A stretch of 64,000 nucleotides of DNA from Cinnamomum chago. Taxonomy: Eukaryota > Streptophyta > Magnoliopsida > Laurales > Lauraceae. The position numbers and the translations under genes are program-made. The stretch covers positions 35,223,001 through 35,287,000 of the forward strand of contig CP142461.1 of NCBI GenBank assembly GCA_038049695.1, written 5' to 3'. The stretch's first letter is position 1. Every line of letters starts with the position of its first letter. The notes under the pieces are model-generated. The model did no database searches and had not been told where the DNA came from. It was given only the letters and a program-made list of their open reading frames with translations. Below, piece after piece: positions 1 through 12,600 of this stretch.

Positions 1-729
1 ACAATAAGAATTGGAAAACCCCATTTCAACAGTCTGCGCAAGATTTGGTTTTTGATGTTATGCTTTTTGAAAGAGGTGTTGGTTTGCAGTATGTAGCTTG
101 TGTTTGGTTGTATTAAATTAAGGTTGCTACCCTTATCTACTAGATTTCTATTTTTTCCAATTTAAAATCTGGGTTATGTACATAATTACTTTTTCTTATA
201 ATATTTAATATGGCACAGTTGGATGTTCACTGTATCCTCATAACTTGTGATTTTCCAATTTTGGGTAAGTTTTTCTAATGTATACTAGTTTAAGACAAGT
301 ATAACTCAAGCCCCTTTCTGAACCTATGAGGATTAATTGAATTGGACTTTTTTTTTTTTTTTTAACTAAATCACTATTTCTAGGGAATTAATTATAGTTG
401 ATTTCAGCTATAGTTGATTTAGCTTTTTATAAATATGAAGCATAAGTAATGATTAGTTCTAGTGAGCCATGTGCATAATTCAAACTCTTCTTTCACTTCT
501 CTCTCTAGAGTGAGTAAACATTAGTTTCTCAGTTTGGGATGGTCTCATTTTGAGGTTGACCATTTGGTTGGGAACCTTGCTTCTTACCTAATTGCCCGAG
601 AATCCCAAAGTATGCTCTCTGCTTGACTTTGTGGGCTACCTCTCTCCATGTGAGAGGCAGGTGTTCTCTCCTTGCCTGTGTGAGAACTCTTATGGGTCCC
701 AGTCCCCTTGGCTGTGGTGCCCAGAATAA
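1..729. other. Non-coding stretch, no feature recognised
   Basis: AT-rich sequence with a T-run near 350. The open frames here lack ATG starts or any recognisable protein motif. Nothing further can be supported. Confidence 0.5.
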
Positions 730-1060
730 AACCAATAGGTCATGGTTGGCAACCAAATCCTTGAGGCAAAGATTTTCGTTTTCCACAAAGTTATAGAAAA
801 CCCACATTAGGCAATTGTAAATCTTTGATGATTTAGATCTATGGGTTCTGGATGCAACCTCCCCCCATAGGATTTGAAAATTCTTACTTTTACAAAGTTG
901 CACGCTTAAACCAACTTTTATGAGCTATAGCATCGATAACACTGATTTCCAAGTGAAATCCTTAATTATACAAATCCTCAACAAAAAATCCCTATTAGAG
1001 GCGTAGTGAGGGAACCTTAGATTTATGGATTCCTCACTTGTTACCAAGCATATTGTCACA
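730..1060. repeat. Dispersed repeat, copy A (related copy at 62990-63300)
   Basis: A diverged version of this block recurs at the far end of the window, about 62 kb away. Shared landmarks in the same order are a 'ttccacaaa' block, 'gaaaacccacat', a 'gatttagatc/gatttggatc' block, and a final 'ttcctca'. The left end contains ttggcaacca and the right end ttgttaccaa, which look like degraded inverted ends, so a hAT-type MITE is possible. No clear target duplication was found. Confidence 0.4.
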
Positions 1061-1303
1061 AGCTGTTTGGCATGGGTTGGTCTAAGTTTGTACCTAACCT
1101 GACTCAATTGACAAATGCTCTAATCCCACACTTGATTCGACTTGTGATAGGCTTAAGGTTTGTAAACCAAACCTACCTTGTGATGAGCATGAATTGCCAT
1201 TGTAACAGTTGAGATTTCTTATTTCAAAATATAAATTAAATTTCTTAAAAAGAATTTGAACTTCCAACCTATGTGATACGGTCACTAATACCATCTCTAC
1301 TAT

Positions 1304-1779
1304 TGTGACGCCCCGAAGTCCCACATCGACTATAGAGAGGAAAGTGAATGAGGTTATATGTAGAGCTTACACCCTTATCTTGCATGAGGCCTTTTGATGA
1401 GTTAAGGCTCATAAGAAGCAAAACCGTAAGGCCCGTGGGCCAAAGTGGACAATATCATGCATGCGTGAAGAATGATGCGTTACAAATAGTATCAGAGCCG
1501 ACGCTCGACTAGTTCGAGTGTGGGTCCCCTACCATGGTCTGGTGCAAGTGGGTGGGTCTCCATATGGGCGGGCCAAGAGGGCTGGTAGGCTACAGGGACT
1601 GGAAGGCTACGAGTCCCACATCGACTATAGAGAGGAAATTGAATGGGGTTATATGTAGAGCTTACACCCTTATCTTGCATGAGGCCTTTTGATGGGTTGA
1701 GGCCCATCAGAAGTAAAACCGTGAGGCCCATGGGCTAAAGCGGACAATATCATGCATGCGTGAAGGGTGGGGCGTTACA
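1304..1779 (+). mobile_element. TRIM retrotransposon (LTR - PBS - internal - LTR)
   Basis: Two direct repeats, 1304-1484 and about 1599-1779, are nearly identical over their last 166 bases and both end in gcgttaca. Immediately after the first repeat lies tagtatcagagcc (1487-1499), close to the initiator-Met tRNA primer-binding site tggtatcagagcc. The internal region is only about 115 bp and encodes nothing. Small LTRs, a Met-tRNA PBS and no coding capacity define a TRIM. The first 15 bases of the right LTR differ from the left one, so that end is eroded. Flanks actat and actgt could be a 5-bp target duplication with one change. Related fragments occur at 28.4-28.96 kb. Confidence 0.75.
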
Positions 1780-1984
1780 ACTGTTGTCTCCTATGCTAGA
1801 GATATTTTATGTATAAGATCTTACTAATTATCTATTAATTAAGGATTTTTACCAAAAAATAATAAAGAAACCTACTAATTAATAACTAGTAGCAAGGATT
1901 TAAAATTATACTAAATAATGATAATTGAACGTTAGAAAAGAAATTTTGACCAAATTGCCCATAGGTCATAGGAACCCTCCATAT

Positions 1985-2698
1985 CATGGTTTAAAATCTC
2001 GGTCTCGGTCACGGTATCGGCCGGGCCAAAAAACCGATATGATATCGGTATCGGTCGCGGATATCGGTCCGTCGCGGTCATCGCGGTGTGAATTTTTTTT
2101 TAATCCAAAAAAATTCGCAAAAATATCCAAAAAATCCAGAATATTAGAAAATGTTGGAAAACTATATTTGTTTCCATTAGTAACAATAATAAATCAAAAT
2201 CTCGGTCACCTTAAGTTATGAGTCCTATCTGTGTTACAGACTCGTAGTTCACTGTCTTTTTTCCAGTATTTCATATAATGCAAACATTATTTATGACTAT
2301 GAGTAGATGTAGATATATCATCTACATACTATTAATAAGCCTTTGGTATCACAAATATCCTAACAAGTAACAACAATTATTTTTTGGAAAACAAAAATTA
2401 ATAATATCATTTTCAAAATCCTAAATATATAGATCTAACATAAAAGTATGTAGATCTATCATTTACACACCATACAATGATCATGAATCATTAAAACAAC
2501 ATATTTATGATGAAATCCCCAAAAAATGATATATTATAATTCAAATATTAAAAAATCCGAAAATAAAAAAAATTGAAAAAAAATTTCAAAATCATGTGTA
2601 TGAGTAGATCTAGCATGAAAGTATATAGATCTAACTTCTAAATGAAGAAAACAACACAATTACACAAGTGAGTAAGTGACAAACCTCTATGCTTCATC

Positions 2699-2746
<48 letters not shown>

Positions 2747-2905
2747 GAGATAAAAACCATCTCGGCCGATATATCGGCCGAGATATTCAAAAAACCGAGA
2801 TAATGGTCATCTCGGCCGAGATGGGCCGAGATGACTGTGAAACTGGGCCGAGACCGATATCTCAGTGAGATATCGGCCCGGTCTCGGCCGATTTTTTAAA
2901 CCATG
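1985..2905. mobile_element. Non-autonomous hAT-type element (921 bp)
   Basis: The element begins catggtttaaaa and ends ttttaaaccatg. The inverted ends continue as imperfect 'tctcggtctcgg / ccgagaccgg' sequence for about 60 bp. It is flanked by a perfect 8-bp direct repeat, ctccatat, at 1977-1984 and 2906-2913, the duplication size of hAT elements. The interior has dense cgg/ccg-gatatcgg palindromes near both ends and a run of about 44 A at 2701-2744. There is no coding capacity. The superfamily follows from the duplication length and is inferred. Confidence 0.8.
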
Positions 2906-2913
2906 CTCCATAT

Positions 2914-3369
2914 CCCTTTCTTAGATTCAAAATGACAAAAAGCTCAAACACCATATGGGGGCATACAATAGTTCTCGGGTGGCGAGCTAGCTAGATTGGG
3001 GGTGGCGGTACAGACCGTAACAATGGATACCTCGTAGGAAGGTGGCCGGCTTCGCCCCCCAAACAGCTCTTTGCGCAGACCGAAAGAAAGCTACACTGGT
3101 CCTTGCTTGTTACTTGTGGATCTCTATTCTTTTTTTCAAGAGAAACGCCACTCAAGTTATAAGGGGAAGACCACTTATACATACAAAGAAAAATACTTTG
3201 GGATTGAAGAACACTAGAGAGTCAGGTGCCCATCCTATTGATTGTCTCATTATTCTTGGAAATCCCCTAGTTGGTTTGAATATAATTGGCAACTAGCCCA
3301 ATAACCCATGCTCAGTACGGTATCTCCCTGCCTTGCAAAATAAATAATCACATATTAAAAGAGATTACC
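2914..3369. other. Non-coding stretch, origin unresolved
   Basis: This stretch is more GC-balanced at 2990-3110 than its surroundings. Short frames on both strands show no recognised domain. An organellar origin crossed my mind but I could not support it. Confidence 0.3.
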
Positions 3370-3374
3370 TCTTT

Positions 3375-3580
3375 CTATAGGGCAAGTTGGATTAAATAGA
3401 AATAGAGAAATTGGAGGAAAAAGGGAATAGTTACATAGGAACAACTTAAACACGAGTGGATTGATGGAAAAATGAGAGGGTAGTTGCATGAGTAGTTACA
3501 TAACCGTCGGTCAAAATTATAACCGAAGGTCAAAATTGAAGCCAAAACCTCTGAGCTTAATATAGTATAATTGCATTTAT
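3375..3580 (-). repeat. Inverted, diverged relative of the 3860-4552 repeat
   Basis: On the minus strand this reads tatactatattaagc, then an aggttttggc block, then an attttgaccttcggtt block, the same order as the start of the tandem units at 3860 and 4207. It is shorter and more diverged, so it looks like a separate insertion of the same family. Confidence 0.45.
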
Positions 3581-3859
3581 ATAAAAAGGGTTTAGAATAT
3601 TTCACACCCAAATCCTACCAAAGGTCCAATGATTTAATGGCTTAGGGAAAATATTAGAAACTTATAAAAAAATATAGAAGTTAGGTTAGTCTCCAGTCTA
3701 GACCCTTCTAGGACCTTACTTCACGGTGGTTGCACTAGGCCATGACCTTTTTTTTTATTAGAAACTTAGAAGAATTTAAAATAATGAAATATTTTGCTAT
3801 GAATCATATTGAGATGTTCAAAATTGAAATAAAATTAATTAATCACTAATATGTACCTA

Positions 3860-4552
3860 TTATACTATATTAAAGAGGAGGGTTTTGGCTTTAATTTTGA
3901 TCGTCGGTTGGGATTTTAACTGTAAGTTACTCTTTTCTCAAATCTTCTCTCCCTACTTATGTAATTACCTACTTACTTTATTTGATTATCAAATCCACTT
4001 ATAACCACCACTCCCCCACTCCCCACTTCTCCTTTTCTGCAAAAACACCATTTTAATCCAAACTCTATCATTTCCTTTCTACTATAATTCCCTCCTCTTT
4101 CCTTCACTAGCTCTTGGATTAAATACGTACTCTCATAACATTTTTATTCTTTTATTCTCTTTCTAAAATCTATGAATTTCTTAATGCATGAATATTCAAA
4201 TTGAAATTATACTATATTAAAAAGGAGGGTTTTGTCTTTAATTTTGGCCGTTGGTTGGGATTTTAACTGTAAGTTAACTCTTTTCTCAAATCTTCTCTCC
4301 CTACTTATGTAACTGCCTATTTACTTTATTTGATTATCAAACCCACTTATAACCACCACTCCCCACTAGTTCTCTTTTTCTGCAAAAACTTCATTTTAAT
4401 CCAAACTCTATCATTCCCTTTCTACTATAATTCTCTCATCTTTCATTCACTAGCTCTTGGATTAAATAAATATGTACTCTCAAAACATTTTTTTCTTTCA
4501 TTTTCTTTCTAAAATCTTTGAATTTCTTAATGCATGAATATTCAAATTGAAA
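3860..4552 (+). repeat. Tandem pair of about 347-bp units, Helitron-like start
   Basis: Two head-to-tail copies, 3860-4206 and 4207-4552, each start ttatactatatta, continue with a gagggtttt block and a ggttgggattttaactgtaagtta-type block, and end with atgcatgaatattc sequence. The tatactatatta start is common at the 5' ends of plant Helitrons, but neither the 5' TC nor a 3' CTRR hairpin end could be placed with confidence. The two units differ at perhaps 5-8% of positions by eye. Confidence 0.55.
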
Positions 4553-4555
4553 TGT

Positions 4556-5436
4556 TTGGCCATATTCGTGATGAGCATGGGTTATTATGCGAATATATAT
4601 TTAAACATAAGATGAATAGCATACGACACAATATTCTCAAGGCCTCGGATTGAAAGAACAGACAAAATTCCGAAAAGCCCATACACTGAAACGCCTAAAT
4701 TTAATAACAAAAATTCTTCAAACCACAAGTCTTTTAGTCAATAACTTTTAGAGCCCAGAAATTTAACACACCAAATTCTTAAGAATCCCATCGGTTTTAA
4801 TTTTGTTGCAACATGCCCAACTTTATTATTAAAACTATACAAGACCCTCATCTTCATATCTCCACATAACTTTAATATTAAAACTATCCAAGACCCTTAA
4901 ATGCCCACTCTAATTTGCTCTTATTAGTGGTGGACATGGATTTATAGATTATAACCCGAGCCGAGTTCAAATCTTAATGACCTTGGTGAAACAAAACTCT
5001 TGCGTAGTCCATTGGGCCCCGTTTGGCATTGTGCCAACAGGGTGTTCTCTAGTTTCCATGGGATTAAACCATTCAGAACATGTTTCGGAACCAATATCAT
5101 TATTCACCACATACGTTTTCGCTGGACCAATTTCAAAAAATCGTGACCTGTGGGATAAAAAAGTTGAGAACGATTAAATTTCTTTTTTTTTTTCAGAACA
5201 GACTCGTTGGCACATATCCATCTCTAAAAAGTTTCTTCATCCCTCTTTATTGAAACCATCATGCAACAAATGCTCAAAGTTTATGCTTCTCCTCTCCCTC
5301 ACTCAGCAAATCTCCCCTCAATTCCTCTATCTTTTCCTTACCAAATGATATCCGTCCTTCCCTCAGCAAATCTCTCTTCAATTTCTCTCTCTTTTCCTTA
5401 CCAAATGATATCCCTCCCTCCCTCTTCGTTTCTATA
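4556..5436. other. Non-coding stretch with a short tandem repeat
   Basis: No gene is recognisable. At about 5304-5425 a unit of roughly 62 bp rich in C and T (tttccttaccaaatgatatc core) is repeated twice. Confidence 0.45.
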
Positions 5437-5921
5437 AAAAGAAAAGAGGAAACTACCAAAAAAAGGACCCTAGTTAGCCCTTAACCGAAAAACAGGCTAC
5501 TAGTTAGGATTGCATGGAAGTGGTTCCCTGTGACCACTTTCGTTTCTTTATTAAAGATTTAAACGTGTGACGACATCGTCGCTTAATATCCAATACAAAT
5601 CGCCTGAAACCTTATTTTCCTCATTTTTCCCTTCTTCCTCCCATTGTTTCCCCTCTTTCTCTGGGTGTTTCCTTTCCTCCTTCCTCAAAAGATCCTTACC
5701 TTGATAAATTAGCCACACAAAAATAATCATACAACAAAGATAATGACATGAATAAACTATTTATTAAAACCCTAATGAACTTTTCTCGAAAAGTAAACAT
5801 GAAACTTTGGCTTTATGGCAGATAACGCATGAAAGAAGGTCCAACTGTGCTATGCCTACCTCGTTAATGAAGATCAACAACCTCCACAAGGAATGTTCAA
5901 TGTGGGGGGAGATTTCTACTC

Positions 5922-6113
5922 GGTTCATTTCGGTACAGAAAACCAGCAATCATAAATGATGAAAGTCGGAGAAGATGCATATTTGATGAATTAGCGATGA
6001 CGTTGTCGCTTCATATAGAGAGTTAACGACGACGTTGTCGCTAATTCGTCAAATCTGCATCTTTTCTGACCTTCATCATCCTCGATTGCTAGTTTTTTGT
6101 ACCAAAATGAACC
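5922..6113. repeat. Internal inverted repeat within the Pack-MULE
   Basis: The left arm (about 5922-6010) and right arm (about 6024-6113) are complementary at most positions: ggttcattt...gttgtcgct against its reverse complement ending aaaatgaacc. The loop is about 13 bp. The gacgacgttgtcgc motif at the centre resembles the inner boundary of the main terminal repeats, so this may be the fused end of a second, older element. Confidence 0.65.
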
Positions 6114-6151
6114 AGAACTCTATATTACTGTTTTTTTATACATAGATATAG

Positions 6152-6497
<346 letters not shown>

Positions 6498-6731
6498 ATG
6501 GGATTTATGGGGGAAAACGATGGGAGGAAGAAGGCATCAATGGTGGAAATGGGATTTCAGGTGGTTTGTGTGGGTTTGCATGCAATGACGTCGTCACACG
6601 TTTAAATCTTTAATAATAAAAAAAAAACAGAAGTAGTCACTGGGAACACTTCCGTGCCATATTAACTAGTGACCTGTTTTCGGTTAAGAGCCATATATGG
6701 TCCTTTTTATAGTAGTTTCCTCAAAAGAAAA

Positions 6732-7261
6732 AGAATAAAATACAACGAAAAATAAAAAAAAATAGTTTATACTTACAATAATTAAAAAAAAAAGATCCAA
6801 GAAAATTCTAGAAGATCTAACTAAAATAAAAATAATACTCAAAACCTAAATCTAACAAAATGACCAAAGTGTTTCTTCATTGTCAGGAACAATCACAATA
6901 AAGACCAAAGGTCACTAAAACGTGTTCTACGCATTTGGAGGCCCCGATCCGATTATTCTTCTCTCTTTGTAGCTCTTAAGTCTTAACTATCCATAAAAAT
7001 AAATTATCAAATAATTGAACTAAAATCCTTAGTCTCAAAATTTAGTAAAATGTCCAATAACAACACTTACGCAGTTGTAGCACTTACAACCAAAATCATG
7101 AACAACATGTCAAATCACAAATGAAAGGCATGAACCCATCGAAATCATGAACAATATGTCAAATCACAAATGAAAAGCATGAAAACATTGCAGATACAAG
7201 AAGGAAGTTTGATGCACCACAAAAAAAGAAGACATTAAGTCCATTTATTCAATATATTAAA
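6732..7261. other. Non-coding AT-rich stretch
   Basis: No gene seen. An imperfect tandem duplication of about 49 bp (catgaacaa.atgtcaaatcacaaatg core) occupies about 7094-7182. Confidence 0.45.
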
Positions 7262-7266
7262 GATAG

Positions 7267-7433
7267 GGAACCGGATCCTCTGTTTGGTCCAAACAGGGGC
7301 CTCCACATACGGGGGCGGAAGGGGGCGGATGAAAGAAAAAGTTAATCTCTCTTTCCTCCGCCCCCGCACGTGGAGGCCCCTGTTTGGTCCAAACAGGAAT
7401 CCCCTGTTTGGACCAAACAGGGGATCCTCTTCC
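7267..7433. mobile_element. Foldback MITE (167 bp)
   Basis: The outer ends ggaaccggatcc and ggatcctcttcc are near-perfect inverted repeats, and the complementarity continues through tgtttggtccaaacaggggc and the gggggcgga blocks. Flanks carry gatag on both sides (7262-7266 and 7434-7438), a possible 5-bp target duplication. The 17-mer ctgtttggtccaaacag, itself a palindrome, appears three times in one orientation or the other. There is no coding capacity. Confidence 0.6.
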
Positions 7434-7438
7434 GATAG

Positions 7439-8283
7439 ATAGAGGGAGGTAAACCATACAAATATCAGGTTTAGAATAAATTAAGGATATGGTCAAACAA
7501 ATGGTTTGCTTTTTTAATTTTGGTTTGCCACTGTATATGTTGTCTGGAGATTAGTTGGAACATTTTTTTTTTTTTAGTTGATGATGTTGAGTAGGATTGC
7601 ATATAGAGATCTAGCACTTCATATTGATTAGCTGGAACTTATTTATACTTTACCCTAAGAAAACCAACATATATGTTGATAACCTATATAAGTTAAAAGG
7701 AATGAATCCTTTTCTAACAACTTTAATACCTCATGCTTCTTGTTCATTTGGAGACATCGATGAGCATCTTCCCATCTAGGTTTTGGAGAGTATTGCATGC
7801 ATGAAGAATGTTGGATGATTAGCCCACAATGGCAATGAAAGAGAAAAGTACTCGGGGATACTATGATGGCTTACGATGACTAAAGTAGTTGGACACATTC
7901 ATTCTGTAGAAATCGGTCCATGTTCAGAGAAAGACCAACAATGATATGACTCAATATTGTAGTTGTAGATGAAGGAATAGGATGACACAAAGTTATTCAG
8001 ATTAGAAGCTACTACTTGGGGTAGGAGATCTCACCTTTCATCGCATCGAGGAGAGGCTTTGATCATAAACTTGCCATATTCTTCTATTGAAAGAGAATGG
8101 GGGAGGACTTGGAAAGGGAGATGGAGAGGAGAAACAGGGTGAGGAGTTAAGAAAGATAAGAAGGAGAGAGAATTGAAACATTGAGAGAGATGGAGAGGAG
8201 AAATGCGATTCAGATTGTGGGAAGTTAAGAGATGTTTCATATCTTAAAACTTTAATTTTAAGAGGCATTTCTTTCAAAGGGAT
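7439..8283. other. Non-coding stretch
   Basis: No gene recognised. A purine-rich gagagg segment at about 8080-8230 produces long but meaningless open frames on the minus strand. Confidence 0.45.
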
Positions 8284-8285
8284 TA

Positions 8286-9647
8286 GGCCTTATTTGGCAT
8301 ATATACTTTTTTTCTCACAGACATTTCAAAATAGAGCCATTAAAAAAAGAGGTATAAAAAAAAAAGAGGCTATAACAAAAAAAAAACGTGTTTGGTAATG
8401 AACGGGTCTACTTCAAATAGACAGTTTGGTCTATCTTCTATCAAGCATGAGAACTTATGTCAAAATAGACCGTTTTAGAGGGATTTCTCTTTTAAGAGGA
8501 GTATCTTCTGTCATTATGTAAAACATGAACTTATGCACATTTTCATAAAAAATATGCCCTCTACACACATACCATAACATCATAATCACTTATCATTTGA
8601 AAACTATAACCATTTCTATCAAAATATGACTTGTAACTTATAAACAATTTAAAAATTACAATATCAAACACAATTATATATTATCTCCATCTTTCCATCA
8701 TCACACACCATCACTCCATGTTGCATGACATAAGATAAACCATAACATAAGATGATAAAAATAAAAATAAAAAAACCAAGAACCTTGACATAAGATGATA
8801 AAAATCAAGCACGAGAAGAAGCAATTCGCCAAATGGCATCTGCCATTGAATTCCTCTTGGCATCCATCTCTGTCCTATCTGTAATATCAAATTTATAAGT
8901 GTTTTCTCCATGTGATTCCTCAACGTCAGTGTCACGCTCTACTTGGGCATCATCCTCTGAAAATTGTGAAAATAATTGATCATCTATATCATCTTTCCTA
9001 ATGAAATTATGCATCGCCATTGTAGCAACTACGATGCTTTATTGTACGGGAAATGGGTAAGGAGTCATCCACTTGAGGATAGGAAATCGAGCTTTCAATA
9101 CTCCAAAGCTTTGCTCGATCACATTCCTTAAAGATGAATGCAATCTATTAAAATGCTCCTCTCTAGTACGAGGAATGACAACACCTTGAAAATCTGGAAG
9201 CTAGTATCGGATATTTCGAAATGGAGAAAGAAAGCCCCGCATGTTTGTGTAACCAGCATCAATCAAGTAGTATTTACCTAAAGACCATTCAAGACAAATG
9301 TTAAAGAACGAGCCTCTCTCTGTTCGTCTCTCTGTTTGTGGTTTCGAGTTGCAGAAAGAACGAGAACTGATGAGGGCTTTATTCAAAGGACTTTCGTTGC
9401 TAATAAAATTCTGTCGGGGGAATTTTTGTCATAAAAAATGGGTTCCGCCTCTTTTTATTCAAGAGGCATTACCTCTGATTCATACATGCCCATTTTTGGG
9501 GCATTTCCATTCTAGAGGCTTTGCCTCTTTTGCTCTAGAGTGTGCAAAGGCTATAAATAATGCCAAACACCTCTAAATTTCAAAACCTCTGTCTGTTTTA
9601 GAGAAATAAATGTTTAGAGTAAAAAAATAGACATGCCAAATAAGGGC
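8286..9647 (-). mobile_element. PIF/Harbinger element, defective
   Basis: Inverted ends ggccttatttggcat (from 8286) and atgccaaataagggc (to 9647) bracket remains of a Harbinger transposase on the minus strand. The flanking trinucleotides are tta on the left and taa on the right; the family duplicates TWA, so one side has probably mutated. The element is far too short for a full transposase plus its Myb-like partner, so it is non-autonomous today. Confidence 0.72.
8805..9300 (-). pseudogene. Harbinger (DDE_Tnp_4) transposase C-terminal remnant
   Basis: One minus-strand frame reads GKYYLIDAGYTNMRGF, then PRTREEHFNRLHSSLRNVIE, FGVLKARFPILKW and MAMHNFIR, in the order of plant PIF/HARBI1-like nuclease domains. 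The D of IDAGY and the E of NVIE are consistent with the last two members of the DDE triad. Two in-frame stops break it: one at 9201-9203 and one about 25 bases upstream of MAMHNF. The N-terminal two-thirds is missing; sequence upstream of about 9300 no longer matches the family. After MAMHNFIR comes an acidic tail ending at 8805. Confidence 0.82.
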
Positions 9648-9650
9648 TAA

Positions 9651-12600
9651 GTGAGGTTGAGTTGAGGAGATGAAAGTGAAAAGGCTTGTCAAAATCAAAT
9701 TCAAGATAGTCAAAATTAATTAGCTACAATTGGCTGATTCTGGAAATTGAAATCACCTCACTTCATATATATATGAATATGATTTATGTATATATAAATT
9801 TCTTTACCAAAAAAGGATATGTTTAACATAATCTCTTTTGAGGCTCCCACTCACAAGAAATTCGTGAGGCTCCTCAATGGAGCCTACAAACAAAAAAATC
9901 AAACCGTTCTAAATGAATGGCTCTAGCAATTTATTGTATGGATCCTTGGAGATTTTCATCCAAACAGTAGATAGGCTCATTCTCATGTGTTTTAATTCCG
10001 ATCAAAATGATGGTGGGCCTATCTTCTACTAGAATGAAAATTTTCCAAGACCCACACATCAAAAAGCCATTTACTCTAAACAATTTCAATTTTAAAGGGT
10101 TTTGCTCTTATGGTCTCTCATATTATTTGAAATGCCCTTTGCATCTTTAAAAATTAAAAATCTTCCAAAATAATATTTTGCGCTTATGGTACCAAGACCA
10201 CAATTCCCAAACCTTTGTAATGTCGTAAAATTTTGCAATATCATATAGAACTTTGTCATGTCGTATACGTACTTCGTGAAATTTTACCAAAGCCCTAATG
10301 GCAATAACTTGGAAGAGATTATACTAACAACGCATCACTCGTGTAACATTTACACATTTAGAAACTATTTAATCATCCTTTCTTTAATGATAAATGTAAT
10401 TTATTTGGAATACACTTCTTTTTTCTTTGCCTAATCCATTGACAATTGGTTATCATTATAGACACTACATTGTCAACCTTATTTCACTCAATTAATGTGT
10501 ACAATGCTCACCCTTGAAATGGAAAAAGTCTTTTATGACAATGGCCGAGTCTTGGCTTTCGAAGGTAGGGCAAAGGTCTAGCCAATGTGGCCGTCTAAGG
10601 CTTTCACCCAACCTAAGTTGTGAGGGTTGGGTAAGGATAGATATCAGCTTGGCCGCAGCTCTCTGACAACCCCAATGCTAATGTCTGAGTCCTGCTCAAA
10701 TTGAGCTCAAATTTGATATGAGTCTCAATGGCAATCTTAGAGATGTAAATGAGTAAGCTAGGGCAGAACTATGTCCATGTTCGCAGTCAGTTTTTATATA
10801 ATGGATCCATCTCCGTATCTATGTTAGATCCAATAAGATAATTTTAGATCAAACACCAGCTATGAAAATCTAGTTCAGAGTTGAAATCGTGATAAGTGAG
10901 ATCATATGAGTGCACTCCATCAATAATTTTCAAATTCGACCCTTTAGTAGAGTTCATGAAATGCAATATAATTGGAACCGTGTGCTACTAAAAGGTAACA
11001 TGATCTCGGCTAAGTGGCTCCCAAACGATGTCATTCTCTACTACATTTGGTATCATCATTTAAGACTTCAATCCTCGATTAGATTAGATGCATTAGGATT
11101 CGAATCTAGATCCAAGGACTTCCAAATCCTATATACATAACACCAATTCTAGATTCAAATCTCTCCTCATCCAAGACAAAAATAGTCTCATGTTATGTCG
11201 TATCTTACTCTTCTATTCTTGTGTATAAAATCGTATCTGTATGAGCAATTATAGCACTCTCAACATGCTTTCCTTGAGGTACGGAGACTACGAAACAAAT
11301 ATTTGTACAATTAGATGTCTATTGACGTTTCTTCCACCGGCATGCACTACTTCCAAGTGAGGTCAAGTCAAAGTAGCAAATAATCTTTATTTATAAAAAA
11401 ATATTATGATGTTATAGCAAATTGGATTTCTTTAAAAAAAAAGAACTCCCTGTATTCAAGAAAAACAAGTGAGGGTACATATACAACAACGGACCCGGAT
11501 TTTCATCTTGGTGGGGCGGACGATGGTCAATCTCCGCTTATTACATGGTTTAAAGACATTATTTTTTATTTTTATTTTTATGGAAAATTAAATATAATGA
11601 ACTCAGATCCCACTACCAATAAACATATTACTTCCCCACATATTGTGTAAAGGTATGGTAAGAGAGCGAACATTTATGCTATACTATTGTGTAGAGACTG
11701 AACTGCATGGGCTCGAAGTGGAAGAAGGAGAACAATTGAACAAAGGGTTCCAAGATTTTTTGTTCGGGAGATCTCCAAGACTGAGAGCGACAAGTTTTTC
11801 GAGACCTGAGGTGGGGCAATTACTTTATAGGAATGGGGCATGAGCTCTATGACCCATACAACTTTTAACATCTTTTGGAGTCTGTATAAGGTGAGGCTGC
11901 CACTGTCCAAATACTTCACATTGGCAACAGAGGGCCTTTATTCCACAACATTTCGGAATAACATAACATTACGTAATATTATAGAATAATTAGATCCATA
12001 AATTTCACAAAAAAGAACATTCTATGATATTACAAAATAACATGAACGTGCCATCATAACTTGGAAATGGACAAATTTGTCAAGAAAAGGTCACTCAAAG
12101 CCCTCTGTTTCCATTATGAAGTGTATGGGTCCGCTATCATTTTTCCTTACTTTAGAGTATTTTTTTTTGGGAAATTTTAAAATAGGGCTCAAGTTTTGCC
12201 CAGTCTTTAAATAATGAAAAGAAAATTTATTTTTCAAACTATGGATTATGTTTTTCAGTTTCATTTTAAATTAGGACATCCGGTGAGCTTTGAGGTTTTT
12301 CTACGAACTTTTTCTCTTTTTTTTCCTAAATATCAAAATTCTTGGACCCCTCTACCCAACACCTTCCTCAATAAATTTATTAATTTCTAAGAAAAATTAG
12401 AGATCTTCTTATGTAACAACAATAAAGTGAGAAGCTTTCTAGCAAAATAAATTGCTTATAAAATGAGAATCTTTAATCAAAGATTTACTTATCATACATA
12501 AGAATAGTTGCAAGGATGGAGATATGGAAACAAAATGCAAGGAATGGACCCTTTCATTATTAATGCTTGGGAAGGGATCTATCTTGCACGTACGATTTCG

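Noticed and set aside
2990-3300. Possible organellar DNA insertion
   Set aside because: Composition differs slightly from the surroundings, but I could not match it to any chloroplast or mitochondrial gene.
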